From Chloroflexota bacterium (GTDB lineage Bacteria; Chloroflexota; Anaerolineae; Promineifilales; Promineifilaceae): a stretch of 19,887 nt of DNA. The stretch spans positions 1 through 19,887 of the forward strand of contig JAAEOP010000436.1 of the NCBI GenBank assembly GCA_024223125.1, in the 5' to 3' direction. The notes under the pieces are model-generated. The model worked only from the letters and a program-made list of their open reading frames with translations, did no database searches and was not told the DNA's origin. The position numbers were made by a program, and so were the translations under genes. Each line of letters begins with the position of its first letter. Position 1 is the first letter of the stretch. Of this stretch, positions 15,001 to 19,887 are shown piece by piece.

Positions 15001-15154
15001 TAATATCGGGATGAGTAAACGGGATACACCAGTTTGGATTTATCAGATGGGGGGTGGAACACGGCCGTTGCGTCTGCCCAAAGAGATTAAACCCGGCGCC
15101 AAAATGCCCCTGCCCAGCAGCGCTACCATTTTGACCCGCTTCCCCAAAAGGTAA
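12035..15154 (+). CDS. Fused serine hydroxymethyltransferase - aminomethyltransferase (GlyA-GcvT)
   Basis: The 1039-residue product joins two folate enzymes. Residues about 10-435 are a complete PLP-dependent SHMT, which makes glycine and methylene-THF from serine. It has IASESAAPYAVREAM (36-50), GYPREASRRQ (61-70), Asp237 in LLADISH and the PLP lysine Lys266 in TTTHKSLCGPRGA. Residues about 632-1036 are a full-length GcvT, the T-protein of glycine cleavage. It has GRIVPFAGYEMPVRYE (646-661), the folate-site aspartates in SVLDDLLVYRL (724-734) and SRTGYTGERIGYELFVHP (841-858). The linker (about 445-600) looks like a degenerate GcvT-type domain. The start follows AGGAGA by seven bases. The frame is open throughout, so this is not a sequencing join unless assembled wrongly. 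Genes for the P, H and L proteins are not in the window. Confidence 0.93.
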   Translation: MTTDFIFNGSLEELDPELNHILELEDQRQDNTIILIASESAAPYAVREAMSSKFANIYAEGYPREASRRQSETDIMDTQMELAHYRRYSDPRYYKGVEYADLLEALARRRAAELFAANNISPDNLYVNVQPLSGGPANSAVYTALLKPGDAIMGLNLNDGGHLSHGTRINRSGKHYNGVFYFVDPQTELLDYDDIERRALETQPQIIVAGFSAYPMIVDWSRFRQIADKVGAYLLADISHISGLVAAGVHPSPIGIADAVMTTTHKSLCGPRGAMILTHRKDLYRKIDRAVFPGEQGGPHLNTIGALATALKLAKTEQFRQLQQRIVKNTQRLAQKLKDHGFRIVGDGSETHLLLVDTKSVQHNGVHLSGDMAARILDLAGIVLNRNTIPGDVGALNPTGLRLGTVWISQLGFGDAEVDRLAEAMATVLKGCKPFTYMGKGGKKMLRAKVEFAALLTGRQMVKVLRGSRTRPLIGTVVEIQGTAATQFLNHALTSDVLSLEPGASQPTHIYSPDHLNLDAVLYCINKDTYHLQLESKGSAILLWDWLAALSDGYVNFGDLYAKLDGPVTVFRLPFAHEDNLYEPVSKTHHAKTVAGVAPYADSKPFYIGMVNQSGGEPLPTFKWAEPVDPPLKRTSLYESHTQSGGRIVPFAGYEMPVRYETSVGEEHAAVRQAAGLFDATHMGTFDASGLHVVEFLNTVTTNDVKSLKIGRSHYTYLLLPDGSVLDDLLVYRLATDRFMLVVNASNNDKNWAWLNGVNNGEVMIDSTRPYARIQHPITLRDLRDPKWGGECCVDMPLQGPKSLDVLLALTDNAALQTRLKKLPWAGLTQGTLAGLDVIISRTGYTGERIGYELFVHPDQAPQLWQAILKAGTPLGVKPCGLAARDSLRTEAGLPLYGHELAGDLGLNPADAGFGSYVKLWKPFFVGRTDFIAHETKRKQVVARFRMNEKGVRRPDNGDPVLDGRGKIIGTVTSCSLDSEGYLLGQALVNIGMSKRDTPVWIYQMGGGTRPLRLPKEIKPGAKMPLPSSATILTRFPKR

Positions 15155-15159
15155 AATTT

Positions 15160-15214
15160 AGCTGGTAGTTGGTGGATAGTGGATAGTACAAGCTACCAAC
15201 CACCAACCACTATT
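15160..15214. repeat. Imperfect palindrome of TAGTTGG/TGGATAG words
   Basis: The 80-bp gap after the fusion gene contains repeated words TAGTTGG, TGGATAG, TGGATAG on the left (15167-15187). Complementary CTACCAACCACCAACCAC runs follow on the right (15193-15210). The longest perfect pairing seen is GTTGGTGG with CCACCAAC. No ribosome-binding site is left for the following gene. Confidence 0.6.
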
Positions 15215-15234
15215 CACACAGTGACAAAAATAAA

Positions 15235-15717
15235 ATGAACGACAATAAAGAACTTAGAAATCAACTGATACGCATGTTGACCATTCGGCAAGCGCATATG
15301 GATTTTGAGGATGCGGTAGCCAATTTCCCGCCGGAACATATAAATACTCAACCGCCCAACTGCGACTATTCATTCTGGCATTTACTGGAGCATATTCGCA
15401 TCTGCCAGAAAGACATTTTGGATTACATCCAGGCAGACGATTACAAATGGCCTGACTTCCCCGACGATATGTGGCCAGACAAAACGGCCGAAACCGACTC
15501 AGCCGGCTGGCAGCAAACTATTGAACAATTCTACGCCGACCGGCAAAGTTTAGTTAGCATCATTAACGACCCCAACGTGAACATCTTTGTCCCCTTGCCA
15601 AACAGTGCTGAACACCAACACAATATTTTGCGCGAAATCAACATCATCGCCAACCATAATGCGTATCACACCGGTGAGTTTGGAATTTTGCGACAGGTTA
15701 TGGGGCTGTGGCTTTAG
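15235..15717 (+). CDS. DinB-like four-helix protein
   Basis: The 160-residue product has the layout of the DinB/YfiT superfamily, a four-helix bundle with a three-histidine metal site. Candidate ligands are His53 in FWHLLEHIRICQKDIL and His141 and His145 in ANHNAYHTGEFGILRQ. Members act as thiol-dependent transferases or have no known function. The bundle helices are at about 5-28, 46-66, 90-110 and 130-157. It follows the repeat after the fusion gene and has no clear Shine-Dalgarno, so its expression may depend on read-through. A strong terminator follows nine bases after the stop. The substrate is unknown. Confidence 0.75.
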   Translation: MNDNKELRNQLIRMLTIRQAHMDFEDAVANFPPEHINTQPPNCDYSFWHLLEHIRICQKDILDYIQADDYKWPDFPDDMWPDKTAETDSAGWQQTIEQFYADRQSLVSIINDPNVNIFVPLPNSAEHQHNILREINIIANHNAYHTGEFGILRQVMGLWL

Positions 15718-15725
15718 GTCACGAA

Positions 15726-15763
15726 AATTGGTTCAATCTTGGAGATTGAACCAATTATTTTTT
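15726..15763. terminator. Strong bidirectional intrinsic terminator
   Basis: AATTGGTTCAATCT (15726-15739) and AGATTGAACCAATT (15743-15756) form a perfect 14-bp stem with a TGG loop. ATTTTTTT follows on the plus strand, and a shorter TTTT run on the minus strand. It ends the rightward DinB transcript and, on the other strand, the Uma2 gene, whose stop codon is 15755-15757 inside the hairpin. Confidence 0.93.
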
Positions 15764-16471
15764 TACCAGGCTTTGAGTGAAGGTTGTGTGTTCAGGAGAA
15801 GCCAACCCAGCTTGTAAGGTTTCCAGCATCTGGCTTAAATCATTGGCCCAAAATGCGGTGACGTTTAACCAGAGGCCCGGAAAAACGTCACTGCAAATGA
15901 TTCCTTCTTGATCCATTGGCAACGATTCATAAATGCCTTCTCGCAAAGCAAACCAATCAATTTTATGCTCATACATTTGCACAACCAGATATTCTTGCAC
16001 TCCATTACGGCCGTAAATGCGTTTCTTATCGTACATATCATAGGCAGCGCTGCTGGCAGCGATCTCCACAATGAGTTCAGGCGGTCCTTCTAAATAATCA
16101 TCTTCAGTTTTATCTGAACTACCTCTTTCCAGCCGGAGCAATATGTCAGGTTGGACTTCATTTTCAAAATCCAATCGAACCGTTGTGTTATCTGCTCCTT
16201 GGACACCAAGTGTGGTAGCCCGGTACATACCAAGCCAGCTAATCAGATCAAAATGCGGCGTGCCATGTTGGTCAAGACGAATGGGAGAGGGCATGTAAAC
16301 AACTCCTTCAATGAGTTCGGCTTTCTTGATTTCGGGATACTGATGGTAACGTCTTTCAAACTCGGCCCGCGATAAACGATCACCCATGTTGAGAGGGGGT
16401 CTTTCCTCTTTGTTGTCAGGCTTTTGCCGAGTGCCTTCAATGGGTTGGTATTGTACATTTGCAATTGTCAT
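15755..16471 (-). CDS. Uma2-family (DUF820) PD-(D/E)XK nuclease
   Basis: Uma2 proteins are restriction-endonuclease-fold proteins, abundant in cyanobacteria and Chloroflexota, of unknown role. The 238-residue product shows the family signature: AELIEGVVYMPSPI (51-64), VQPDILLRLE (107-116, Asp109), PPELIVEIAASSAAYDMYDK (130-149, Glu136, with Lys149/150) and YGRNGVQEYLVV (153-164). I start at the ATG at 16471, preceded by GAGGTGAGCAA; an upstream in-frame start at 16534 would overlap the previous gene. It follows the HMT/MTHFR gene by 25 bases on the same strand and is probably co-transcribed. A role in defence or DNA repair is speculative. Confidence 0.88.
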   Translation of the reverse strand: MTIANVQYQPIEGTRQKPDNKEERPPLNMGDRLSRAEFERRYHQYPEIKKAELIEGVVYMPSPIRLDQHGTPHFDLISWLGMYRATTLGVQGADNTTVRLDFENEVQPDILLRLERGSSDKTEDDYLEGPPELIVEIAASSAAYDMYDKKRIYGRNGVQEYLVVQMYEHKIDWFALREGIYESLPMDQEGIICSDVFPGLWLNVTAFWANDLSQMLETLQAGLASPEHTTFTQSLVKK

Positions 16472-16496
16472 TTGCTCACCTCTACTCGATAGCGTA

Positions 16497-18368
16497 TCAG
16501 GCTTCGTTGAGGATGTCCAGCACGTCGGCGACAAGATCGTAACGGCCGAAAGCAGGCATCATATACACGCCTTGCACCAACGGCCGCAGCGCCGCCAAAA
16601 TCTCCTGAGCAATCAAAACACCTTCTTGTTGCGGGTTGCCGGCCGTGTGCATTCGTTGGCGTAATGGTTGGGGGATGAGTATGCCGGGGATTTCATTGTG
16701 TAAGAATTCGGCATTACGGCCGTTGTACAACGGATACATCCCGACAATAATCGGAATCATCGGCTCCCCGTATTTCTCTTCATACAACTGCACAAATTCT
16801 TGAGCAGCCTGCGGATCAAAAACTGGCTGGGTTAATACAAAATCGGCCCCATTGCGAATTTTTTTATGCAGCAACATTAACTCTTTTTCCAGATTGGGTG
16901 GTGTCAGGCTGAGGGCGCAGCCGACAACAAAACTGGTAGGTTGGTCAATGGAAGCCCCAGAATGTTGCAAGCCGGCGTTGAACTGCTGTTTGATCAATTG
17001 AATGAGACCGGTGGGCACAATATCGTAACTGTCCATCGCTTCAGGATAATCCCCTATGCGGGTGGGGTCGCCCATGGTGACAAATAGGTTGCGAATGTCC
17101 AGGGCGTGGGCAGCCAGCAAATCTCCTTGAATACGTAGTAAATTACGGCCGCGTGTAGGAAAGTGCAGCACCGTTTCCAGGCCAACCTCTTTTTGAATCA
17201 GGTGAGCGGCCGCCCAGGCGCTCATCCGCATTTGGGCCACAGGGGTATCGGCAATGTTGAGAATGTTGGCCCCGGATTCTTTGAGCGTGGCTGCCCCGCG
17301 CAGCATCCGGTGGGGGGCTATGCCGCGTGGCGGCCGCATTTCCGTCGTCACGACAAAGGTTTTTTGGGCTAGGTGCTGAGCTAATTGGGTGGGGGTGTGG
17401 GTAACGGCCGTTGGCTCTTTTGCCCGCTCAATGATTTCAACTTTAGGTAGGCTGATTGCAGCTGGACGGGGTGCGTCTAAAGCGTGACGCATGGCGGCGA
17501 TGTGCTGTTCAGTCGTACCACAGCAGCCGCCGATGAGAGAGACGCCCACTTCCGTCAGCTTCAAGGCAAAATCGGCAAAATAATCAGGTGTGGCCGGGTA
17601 AAGAACCCGTCCTCCGGCCGTTTGTTCTGGCCAGCCGGCGTTGGGCATGGCCGCATAGTACAAACCGGGGCCAGCTTGCTGCATCATCATGATGAGTCGC
17701 AGCGCCTGGGCCGGTCCGCCGCTGCAATTGACGCCAATGAGATCTACATCCAGCGCGGCCAGTTTGCGAGCTGCGTTCACGGCCGTATTCCCCAACAAAG
17801 TACGATCATCACGGGTAAAGGTCATGGTGGCGACGATGGGAATATCTGGCGCAATGGCGCGGGCGGCGTTCACGGCCGCTTTCACTTCGTACAGGTCAGA
17901 CATTGTTTCCACAATCAGCAAATCTACCCCAAAAGGAGGCGCTGTGGCCAAAGCTTCGATCTGTTCATGAAAAGCAGTTTCGGCTTCGGCTTTGGAAACA
18001 CGGCCTAACGGAGCCAGACGTACCCCCAGCGGCCCCACCGATCCGGCTAACAACACCTCTTTGAAACTGCTTTGGATGGTGCGACGGGCAATGTCTACGG
18101 CCGTGACATTAATCTGCGCCACCTGTTCTTGCAAGCCATGTTCCACCAACTTGTACCGGTTGGCGCTAAAGGTGTTGGTCTCAATAATGTCGGCTCCAGC
18201 CTCAATATAGTGGCGATGAATGTCGGCCACCAAAGCCGGGTTCTTGAGATTGACGCTTTCAAAACTATGGTCGGCCGATACCCCCTGGCTGTGCAGGTAG
18301 GTTCCCATAGCGCCATCAAGGAGATACGGCCGTGTATCCAATCGTGTGCGGAATTCTTTTCGTTTCAT
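16497..18368 (-). CDS. Fused homocysteine S-methyltransferase / 5,10-methylenetetrahydrofolate reductase
   Basis: The 623-residue product carries two steps of methionine synthesis. Residues about 1-300 are a zinc-dependent homocysteine methyltransferase barrel: LLDGAMGTYLHSQG (16-29), ETNTFSAN (63-70), and the zinc cysteines Cys215 in GVNCSGGP and Cys282/Cys283 in GGCCGTT. Residues about 330-620 are a MetF-like reductase: TTEMRPPRG (341-349, with the expected glutamate), MGDPTRIGDYP (432-442), GADFVLTQPVFD (507-518) and IPIIVGMYPL (538-547). The cobalamin-binding modules of MetH are absent, so the methyl donor used by the first domain is uncertain. No clear ribosome-binding site precedes the ATG; a heptamer repeat occupies the leader. 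It complements the GlyA-GcvT fusion upstream in folate flow. Confidence 0.93.
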   Translation of the reverse strand: MKRKEFRTRLDTRPYLLDGAMGTYLHSQGVSADHSFESVNLKNPALVADIHRHYIEAGADIIETNTFSANRYKLVEHGLQEQVAQINVTAVDIARRTIQSSFKEVLLAGSVGPLGVRLAPLGRVSKAEAETAFHEQIEALATAPPFGVDLLIVETMSDLYEVKAAVNAARAIAPDIPIVATMTFTRDDRTLLGNTAVNAARKLAALDVDLIGVNCSGGPAQALRLIMMMQQAGPGLYYAAMPNAGWPEQTAGGRVLYPATPDYFADFALKLTEVGVSLIGGCCGTTEQHIAAMRHALDAPRPAAISLPKVEIIERAKEPTAVTHTPTQLAQHLAQKTFVVTTEMRPPRGIAPHRMLRGAATLKESGANILNIADTPVAQMRMSAWAAAHLIQKEVGLETVLHFPTRGRNLLRIQGDLLAAHALDIRNLFVTMGDPTRIGDYPEAMDSYDIVPTGLIQLIKQQFNAGLQHSGASIDQPTSFVVGCALSLTPPNLEKELMLLHKKIRNGADFVLTQPVFDPQAAQEFVQLYEEKYGEPMIPIIVGMYPLYNGRNAEFLHNEIPGILIPQPLRQRMHTAGNPQQEGVLIAQEILAALRPLVQGVYMMPAFGRYDLVADVLDILNEA

Positions 18369-18381
18369 ATTGTTTGAGTTT

Positions 18382-18409
18382 ACAAGTTACAAGTTTGCAA
18401 GTATGCAGG
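18382..18409. repeat. Tandem heptamer ACAAGTT array
   Basis: Two exact ACAAGTT units (18382-18395) are followed by the degenerate units TGCAAGT and ATGCAGG. They fill most of the 47-bp gap between the LCP gene and the HMT/MTHFR gene. Confidence 0.7.
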
Positions 18410-18415
18410 TGAAGG

Positions 18416-19489
18416 TTAATCTGTGTCGCGGAATAGGCTGTCTATGAGCGGAGTGGCGGCTTGATTGTTTAATACCAGAACAGATGCGCCTTGTGGGGTG
18501 CGGTAGCTGGAAACATATTCAAAGCCCAAGACTTCATTGTGGATGTTTTCGGTGGGAATGGCGCTGATTAATGTGCCCAGCTTGATCAATTGGTCCAAAC
18601 TGAAGTCGGTCATGACACCGCTTTCCAATTGTTGGTATAAGATTGGCGCTCGTTTAAGCATTTCGCCCACACCCAAAGAAAGTGCCTTGCTGCGAACGGC
18701 CAGCACAACCTGCTGCTGACGTCGGGCGCGGTGAATATCGCTGTCACCGTGGCGAGTGCGGGCATATTTGAGCGCCAGCGACCCATCCATATGATGCTGT
18801 CCGGCCGGAATGTAAACTGGATCATAACCGTAATTCATATCTGGGTACGTGGGATCATTGATGGTATAGGGCACATTAAGATCAATACCGCCCAGCGCGT
18901 CTACCCCTCTGGTGACGGCGTTAAAATCTACCATGACGTAATGGTGTACGGGGACGCCCAGATTATATTCCACAGCTTGCATGGCTAACGCGGCTCCGCC
19001 TAGAGGGTTATTGCCTTGCGAACCATAAACAAAAGCGGTATTGATGCGATCTTGGCCCCGTGTAGGGATGGTGACATATAAATCGCGGGGAATAGAGAGG
19101 ATGGAAATGGCCTCGGTGGCCGGGTCTATTGAAACCAGCATCATAGAATCAGTGCGGGAGATAAATGCTTCGCCAGGGCGCCGGTCTATGCCCATCATGA
19201 GAATGTTGACCCGCTCGCTACCTTGCCACGGTTGGTTGGTGGGCATGAGGGTGGGGGTGGGCAAACCGACGGGCATAGTAGGCACGGCCGCCGGCCCGGT
19301 TTGATCATAGTCCAGATTGACAGAGGCGACTTGCACGGTCGTATCTTCATAAGGATTTACCGGCCGTTGGGCAATCACCTGTACAGTTAGGAAGGCAAAG
19401 ATTAGAACGGCAATACCAGACAGAACAAAGGCAATGGTAAGGGCAAACGCTAACCAGCCGGGTAAAATATTTTTACTTGATCGGAACAT
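18416..19489 (-). CDS. LytR-CpsA-Psr (LCP) family protein
   Basis: LCP enzymes attach polyprenyl-linked glycopolymers to the cell wall or to proteins outside the membrane. The 357-residue product has a short basic N-terminus, one signal-anchor helix (about 11-40) and a proline/threonine-rich spacer (about 60-90). The LCP domain starts at VNILMMGIDRRPG (94-106). Key elements are SRTDSMMLVSIDP (111-123), SIPRDLYVTIP (132-142), the central DRINTAFVYG (147-156) and the arginine-rich KYARTRHGDSDIHRARRQQQ (241-260), all matching pyrophosphate-contacting positions. There is no C-terminal LytR_C domain. A promoter (19569-19596) and a 10-bp hairpin precede it. Its polymer substrate is unknown. Confidence 0.92.
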   Translation of the reverse strand: MFRSSKNILPGWLAFALTIAFVLSGIAVLIFAFLTVQVIAQRPVNPYEDTTVQVASVNLDYDQTGPAAVPTMPVGLPTPTLMPTNQPWQGSERVNILMMGIDRRPGEAFISRTDSMMLVSIDPATEAISILSIPRDLYVTIPTRGQDRINTAFVYGSQGNNPLGGAALAMQAVEYNLGVPVHHYVMVDFNAVTRGVDALGGIDLNVPYTINDPTYPDMNYGYDPVYIPAGQHHMDGSLALKYARTRHGDSDIHRARRQQQVVLAVRSKALSLGVGEMLKRAPILYQQLESGVMTDFSLDQLIKLGTLISAIPTENIHNEVLGFEYVSSYRTPQGASVLVLNNQAATPLIDSLFRDTD

Positions 19490-19503
19490 AGATTTCTCAC
19501 TAG

Positions 19504-19538
19504 AGACCTGCGAGATTTAAGCCAAACTTCGCAGGTCT
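19504..19538. repeat. 10-bp inverted repeat AGACCTGCGA in the LCP leader
   Basis: AGACCTGCGA (19504-19513) and TCGCAGGTCT (19529-19538) are perfect arms with a 15-base loop. It lies just upstream of the LCP start codon in what would be its 5' untranslated region. Confidence 0.7.
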
Positions 19539-19568
19539 TGGTTTACATTTGAATTAAAGATTGGCTGG

Positions 19569-19596
19569 ATTATACTCGTAAATAGACGGCCGTCAG
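19569..19596 (-). promoter_or_regulatory. Candidate sigma-70 promoter of the LCP gene
   Basis: On the minus strand CTGACG is followed after 16 bases by a perfect TATAAT, about 80 bases before the LCP start. An ACGGCCGT octamer (19584-19591) lies in the spacer. Confidence 0.55.
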
Positions 19597-19639
19597 GGTG
19601 AACAGCCAGTGATTTCCCTACTATAGTAATGAAAATGTT

Positions 19640-19667
19640 TTGACTTTGCCCTTTTGCAGCAGATAAT
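19640..19667 (+). promoter_or_regulatory. Candidate sigma-70 promoter of moaA
   Basis: TTGACT (19640-19645) and GATAAT (19662-19667) are separated by 16 bases. Transcription from about 19674 would place the following hairpin entirely in the moaA leader. Confidence 0.55.
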
Positions 19668-19683
19668 TGAGTATATGAGATTG

Positions 19684-19743
19684 GAGATTAGAGATTGGAG
19701 ATGTGCAAAAATATGTTGCTGGCAATCTCCAATCTCTAATCTC
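19684..19743 (+). repeat. 19-bp stem-loop of GAGATTG/GAGATTA heptamers in the moaA leader
   Basis: GAGATTAGAGATTGGAGAT (19684-19702) pairs perfectly with its complement at 19725-19743 across a 22-base loop. The left arm is itself a tandem heptamer array (GAGATTG, GAGATTA, GAGATTG). It shares its words with the repeat inside the DUF5615 gene and ends 29 bases before the moaA ribosome-binding site. It does not look like the molybdenum-cofactor riboswitch. Confidence 0.85.
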
Positions 19744-19783
19744 TAAAATTCTCTCCCGACCAACAACCTATTGGAGAAAACCA

Positions 19784-19887
19784 ATGAATACCCCCACAAC
19801 TGATACATTTAACCGCCCACTTCGCGACTTACGTATTTCTGTCATTGATAAATGTAATTTCCGCTGTCCCTACTGTATGCCGGCCGA
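19784..19887 (+). CDS. moaA: GTP 3',8-cyclase MoaA (partial, N-terminal 34 codons)
   Basis: MoaA is the radical-SAM enzyme that starts molybdenum-cofactor synthesis by cyclising GTP. The window holds its first 34 codons. They include the typical lead-in [20 protein letters not shown] and the CxxxCxxC iron-sulfur motif (Cys24, Cys28, Cys31), followed by MPA. The ATG has GGAG seven bases upstream. The gene continues past the right edge, so completeness and neighbouring cofactor genes cannot be judged. Confidence 0.92.
   Translation, partial: MNTPTTDTFNRPLRDLRISVIDKCNFRCPYCMPA

Noticed and set aside
16472..16534. Earlier in-frame start for the Uma2 protein
   Set aside because: It would overlap the end of the preceding reductase gene, and the ATG at 16471 has a good ribosome-binding site.
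17484..18008. Rightward 174-codon ORF opposite the homocysteine methyltransferase domain
   Set aside because: It is a shadow frame of a gene with full family motifs and has no start signal.
19677..19780. Molybdenum-cofactor riboswitch before moaA
   Set aside because: The leader is a simple tandem-heptamer hairpin and lacks the multi-stem architecture expected of that riboswitch.

Overview
The window looks like a bacterial chromosome segment of about 50% GC, most likely from Chloroflexota (Anaerolineae-like). That assignment is an inference. It rests on the gene mix (paired large SPFH proteins, a PII-like protein, a Uma2 nuclease, a DUF433/DUF5615 pair, a GlyA-GcvT fusion, a fused homocysteine methyltransferase/MTHFR) and on intergenic DNA packed with short heptamer-like tandem words and stem-loops. 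No tRNA or rRNA gene was seen. The palindrome CGGCCG, especially ACGGCCGT, is very dense from end to end.

Layout. (1) 1-3407: CRISPR adaptation locus. A WYL-domain regulator and a 70-residue winged-helix-like protein run leftward. Divergent from them are cas1, cas2 and cas4. No effector genes and no repeat-spacer array are inside the window. (2) 3408-5627: a ParA ATPase overlapping a ribbon-helix-helix partner, facing a relic of a family-B DNA polymerase and a 56-codon orphan ORF. This looks like the remains of an integrated plasmid-like element. (3) 5628-11322, all leftward: tyrA, a PII-like protein, a CaCA-type cation exchanger and two paralogous SPFH/band-7 membrane proteins. Palindromic repeats separate most of these genes. 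(4) 11434-15717, rightward: a DUF433/DUF5615 toxin-antitoxin-like pair whose toxin end has been replaced by a repeat, a 1039-residue serine hydroxymethyltransferase/aminomethyltransferase fusion, and a DinB-like protein. A strong bidirectional terminator follows. (5) 15755-19489, leftward: a Uma2 nuclease, a homocysteine methyltransferase/methylenetetrahydrofolate reductase fusion and an LCP-family wall-polymer ligase. (6) 19640-19887, rightward: promoter, long 5'-UTR hairpin and the first 34 codons of moaA.

How the genes fit together. The GlyA-GcvT fusion makes methylene-THF from serine and glycine. The HMT/MTHFR fusion reduces methylene-THF to methyl-THF and also carries a homocysteine methyltransferase domain. 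The window therefore encodes a compact one-carbon branch towards methionine. The adaptation genes have their own regulators. The SPFH pair probably forms a hetero-oligomeric membrane scaffold.

The points most worth a second look are the HIP1-like octamer ACGGCCGT, the repeat families that invade gene ends (supplying a stop codon, a ribosome-binding site and a replaced C-terminus), the degenerate GcvT-like domain inside the GlyA-GcvT fusion, and the stand-alone cas1-cas2-cas4 module with its small winged-helix companion. All counts and alignments were made by eye.
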